Positions 62,391 through 64,000 of a stretch of DNA of 64,000 nt are shown here, in pieces. Origin of the DNA: Bacillus thermozeamaize (GTDB lineage Bacteria; Bacillota; Bacilli; ZCTH02-B2); assembly GCA_002159075.1 (NCBI GenBank), contig LZRT01000121.1:1-64000 (forward strand), given 5' to 3'. Position numbers and translations under genes: made by a program. The notes beneath the pieces were generated by a model. It was not told the DNA's origin and did no database searches. It saw nothing but the letters and a program-made list of their open reading frames with translations. The first letter of the stretch is position 1, and the number at the start of each line of letters is the position of its first letter.

Positions 62391-63147
62391 TGACGGCCGT
62401 GACGCTTTCCTGGACCGGATTGCCGCCCGCCTGCGCCGCAGCCGGCGCCGAAGCGGCGAGGTGGCTCCGTTGGCCTTTTCATCGCAGCCGTGGGAATCGT
62501 TTTACGAGGGAAAAACGCAGGAAGATCTGGTCAGGTTGTTCTGTAAAACGTTGCAGTCGCAGGGAGGACTGGTGTGGCGCGTGTCCTCGCAGGAGGAGTT
62601 GCGTGCCCGCCTTGGTTCCTGGCTTGCGGAGAAACAGGTGAAACAGGTGGCGCTCTGGGACGATCCGCGCCTGGAGAAGCTGGCTCTTGCCTCCCTGCTG
62701 GAGGAACTGGACATCGAATGGGTTTCCTGGCAGCGGGAACATCGCGGGAAAGAACATGACGGGCAGGAACAGGGTGAGACAAATGATGGCAGGACAAATG
62801 AAGGCCGAAAATGGGTGGATCAGGCGGAGCAGGCCCAAGTGGGGATCACGTGGGCGGATGGGGCGTATGCCGAGACAGGGACGGTGGTGGTCTACAGCGG
62901 GCCCGGCAAAGGGCGGAGCGTCAGCCTGCTGCCGGACACGCATCTGGTTTTCTTGTACCGCAGCCAGATTCAGGGCCGTCTTTCAGATCTGACCAGGCAA
63001 CTTCGGCAGTTGATGGAGATGGGGGCATTGCCTTCTTCCGTCAACCTGATTGGCGGTCCCAGCAGCAGCGCCGATATTCAATTTGAGATTGTCAAGGGTG
63101 TGCACGGCCCGCGGGAGCTGTTGGCGGTCGTGCTGGAATGGGATTAG
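62374..63147 (+). CDS. lutC: L-lactate utilization protein LutC
   Basis: A 257-residue LUD-domain protein. The core has GITWADGAYAETGTVVVYS, SLLPDTHLVFLYRSQI and a GGPSSSADIQFEIVKGVHGP end. A Glu/Gln/Lys-rich insert near residues 120-145 interrupts the domain. GGAGGGAGGGG precedes the ATG. Last of the lut trio; an FAD oxidase follows 25 bases on. Confidence 0.94.
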   Translation: MAKVNDDGRDAFLDRIAARLRRSRRRSGEVAPLAFSSQPWESFYEGKTQEDLVRLFCKTLQSQGGLVWRVSSQEELRARLGSWLAEKQVKQVALWDDPRLEKLALASLLEELDIEWVSWQREHRGKEHDGQEQGETNDGRTNEGRKWVDQAEQAQVGITWADGAYAETGTVVVYSGPGKGRSVSLLPDTHLVFLYRSQIQGRLSDLTRQLRQLMEMGALPSSVNLIGGPSSSADIQFEIVKGVHGPRELLAVVLEWD

Positions 63148-63172
63148 GAGGATTGGAAGGAGGCGGAGTGGG

Positions 63173-64000
63173 ATGGATTTGTTGCAGGAGTTGCGGCGGC
63201 TCATTCCGGATGAGCGGCGGGTGACCGTCAATGAGACGATTCTGGAGCAACACAGCCGCGACCTGACGTACCACAAGCCGCACAAGCCGGATGTGGTGGT
63301 TTTTCCGAAAGACAAGCGGGAGGTTCAGAAGGTCCTTCAATTTGCCAACAAACACCGGATTCCCGTTGTCCCCTACGGTGTCGGAAGCAGTCTGGAAGGG
63401 CATACCATCCCGACATACGGCGGCATCAGCCTGGATATGACGATGATGAACCGGGTGCTGGAGATCCGGCCGCAGGATTTTCTCGTCCGTGTTGAGGCCG
63501 GCGTGACGCGCAATCAGCTGAATCAGCAATTGAAGCCGCACGGCCTGTTTTTCCCGATTGATCCGGGCGCCGATGCCACACTGGGCGGCATGGCGGCCAC
63601 AAACGCCAGCGGAACCAATGCGGTGCGGTACGGCGTCATGCGCCAGCAGGTGCTGGGGTTGGAAGTGGTGCTTGCCGACGGGACGATTATCACCACGGGC
63701 GGGATGGCTGTCAAATCATCCGCCGGGTATCACCTGACGGGGCTCTTTGTCGGCTCGGAAGGCACGCTGGGTGTGATTACGGAACTCACGCTTCGTCTGT
63801 ACGGGATCCCGGAAGCGGTCGTGGCCGCGCGAGCTGTCTTTCCCGATGTGGAATCGGCTGGGGAGGCCGCGGTGGGGATGATCGCCTCAGGGATCGCCAT
63901 AGGCAAGGTGGAGCTGGTGGATGCGCGGACGGTGGCCGCCGTCAACGCGTATAAAGGGACGGCGTATGCGGAGGCGCCGACCCTGTTTCTCGAATTCAGC
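63173..64000 (+). CDS. FAD-linked oxidase, GlcD/D-lactate dehydrogenase type (3' end outside window)
   Basis: The first 276 residues of a VAO/PCMH-type flavoprotein. FAD-binding blocks PYGVGSSLEGHTIP and DPGADATLGGMAATNASGTNAVRYG are intact, followed by SSAGYHLTGLFVGSEGTLGVIT. This is the GlcD / FAD-dependent D-lactate or glycolate dehydrogenase group. Its place directly after lutABC suggests that the cell can oxidise both lactate isomers, or lactate and glycolate. GGAGGCGGAG precedes the ATG. The protein runs off the window end. Confidence 0.93.
   Translation, partial: MDLLQELRRLIPDERRVTVNETILEQHSRDLTYHKPHKPDVVVFPKDKREVQKVLQFANKHRIPVVPYGVGSSLEGHTIPTYGGISLDMTMMNRVLEIRPQDFLVRVEAGVTRNQLNQQLKPHGLFFPIDPGADATLGGMAATNASGTNAVRYGVMRQQVLGLEVVLADGTIITTGGMAVKSSAGYHLTGLFVGSEGTLGVITELTLRLYGIPEAVVAARAVFPDVESAGEAAVGMIASGIAIGKVELVDARTVAAVNAYKGTAYAEAPTLFLEFS

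Noticed and set aside
1-64000. CRISPR arrays, insertion sequences, prophage or rRNA genes
   Set aside because: I found no evenly spaced direct repeats, transposase or integrase frames, phage structural genes or rRNA segments.

Overview
The window reads as chromosome of a spore-forming member of the Bacillales, moderately GC-rich in its genes and AT-rich in its promoters. Evidence: a YjcZ-type sporulation peptide, stand-alone rpsD with a long leader, sigma-A promoters of TTGACA/TATAAT type, AGGAGG ribosome binding sites with many TTG and GTG starts, a fused two-module bacterial dynamin, a YtrA-type GntR regulator and lutABC. Many genes serve fatty-acid, branched-chain-acid or organic-acid catabolism. 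A thermophilic compost or soil Bacillales is plausible, but I cannot name the species.

Layout. 1-10.2 kb: a truncated acyl-CoA dehydrogenase (ACAD), an MBL-fold hydrolase, an MFS carrier, a leftward operon MFS - R2lox-like oxidase - SCP2-like lipid-binding protein, then a rightward operon ACAD - ACAD - acyl-CoA synthetase. 10.3-14.5 kb: lipoprotein - response regulator - histidine kinase - lipoprotein, in which the two lipoproteins share a C-terminal BamE/SmpA-like domain. 14.6-35.7 kb: a large catabolic island with two ACAD10/11-type dehydrogenases, an ACAD10/11-type phosphotransferase, two complete Liv-type ABC importers, a class III CoA-transferase, an SDR, a YbfB/YjiJ-type MFS carrier and an acyl-CoA synthetase, interrupted by a leftward GntR/ABC-2 cassette. 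35.7-39.8 kb: rpsD with its leader, a histidine phosphatase, a second MBL hydrolase, ilvE and two tRNAs. 39.9-46.8 kb: YjcZ peptide, ccdA, a ResA-like thioredoxin, a deletion scar of a DUF1538/P-II pair, an MFS carrier, a DinG-type helicase and a quinone oxidoreductase. 46.8-56.4 kb: the dynamin-like protein and small housekeeping genes. 56.4-64 kb: pyruvate (or branched-chain 2-oxo acid) dehydrogenase E1alpha-E1beta-E2, then lutABC and a GlcD-type FAD oxidase cut by the window end.

How it fits together. The catabolic island contains the parts expected for uptake of a small carboxylate or branched-chain compound, activation to CoA, phosphorylation of a 4-hydroxyacyl-CoA by an APH-like kinase and elimination by an ACAD10/11-like enzyme. 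This matches the logic of the lva levulinate pathway and of mammalian ACAD10/11, here with separate genes and doubled importers. That assignment is inference from family resemblance and gene order. The downstream 2-oxo acid dehydrogenase and Lut/GlcD genes would handle pyruvate/2-oxo acids and lactate/glycolate.

Other points that stand out are the lipoprotein-flanked two-component system, the R2lox/SCP2 pair, a DinG-type helicase with Ser in place of one Fe-S cysteine, a TGAACRTTCR box repeated before three consecutive transcription units, and an intergenic fragment of an ACAD gene. I saw no insertion sequence, prophage or CRISPR array.
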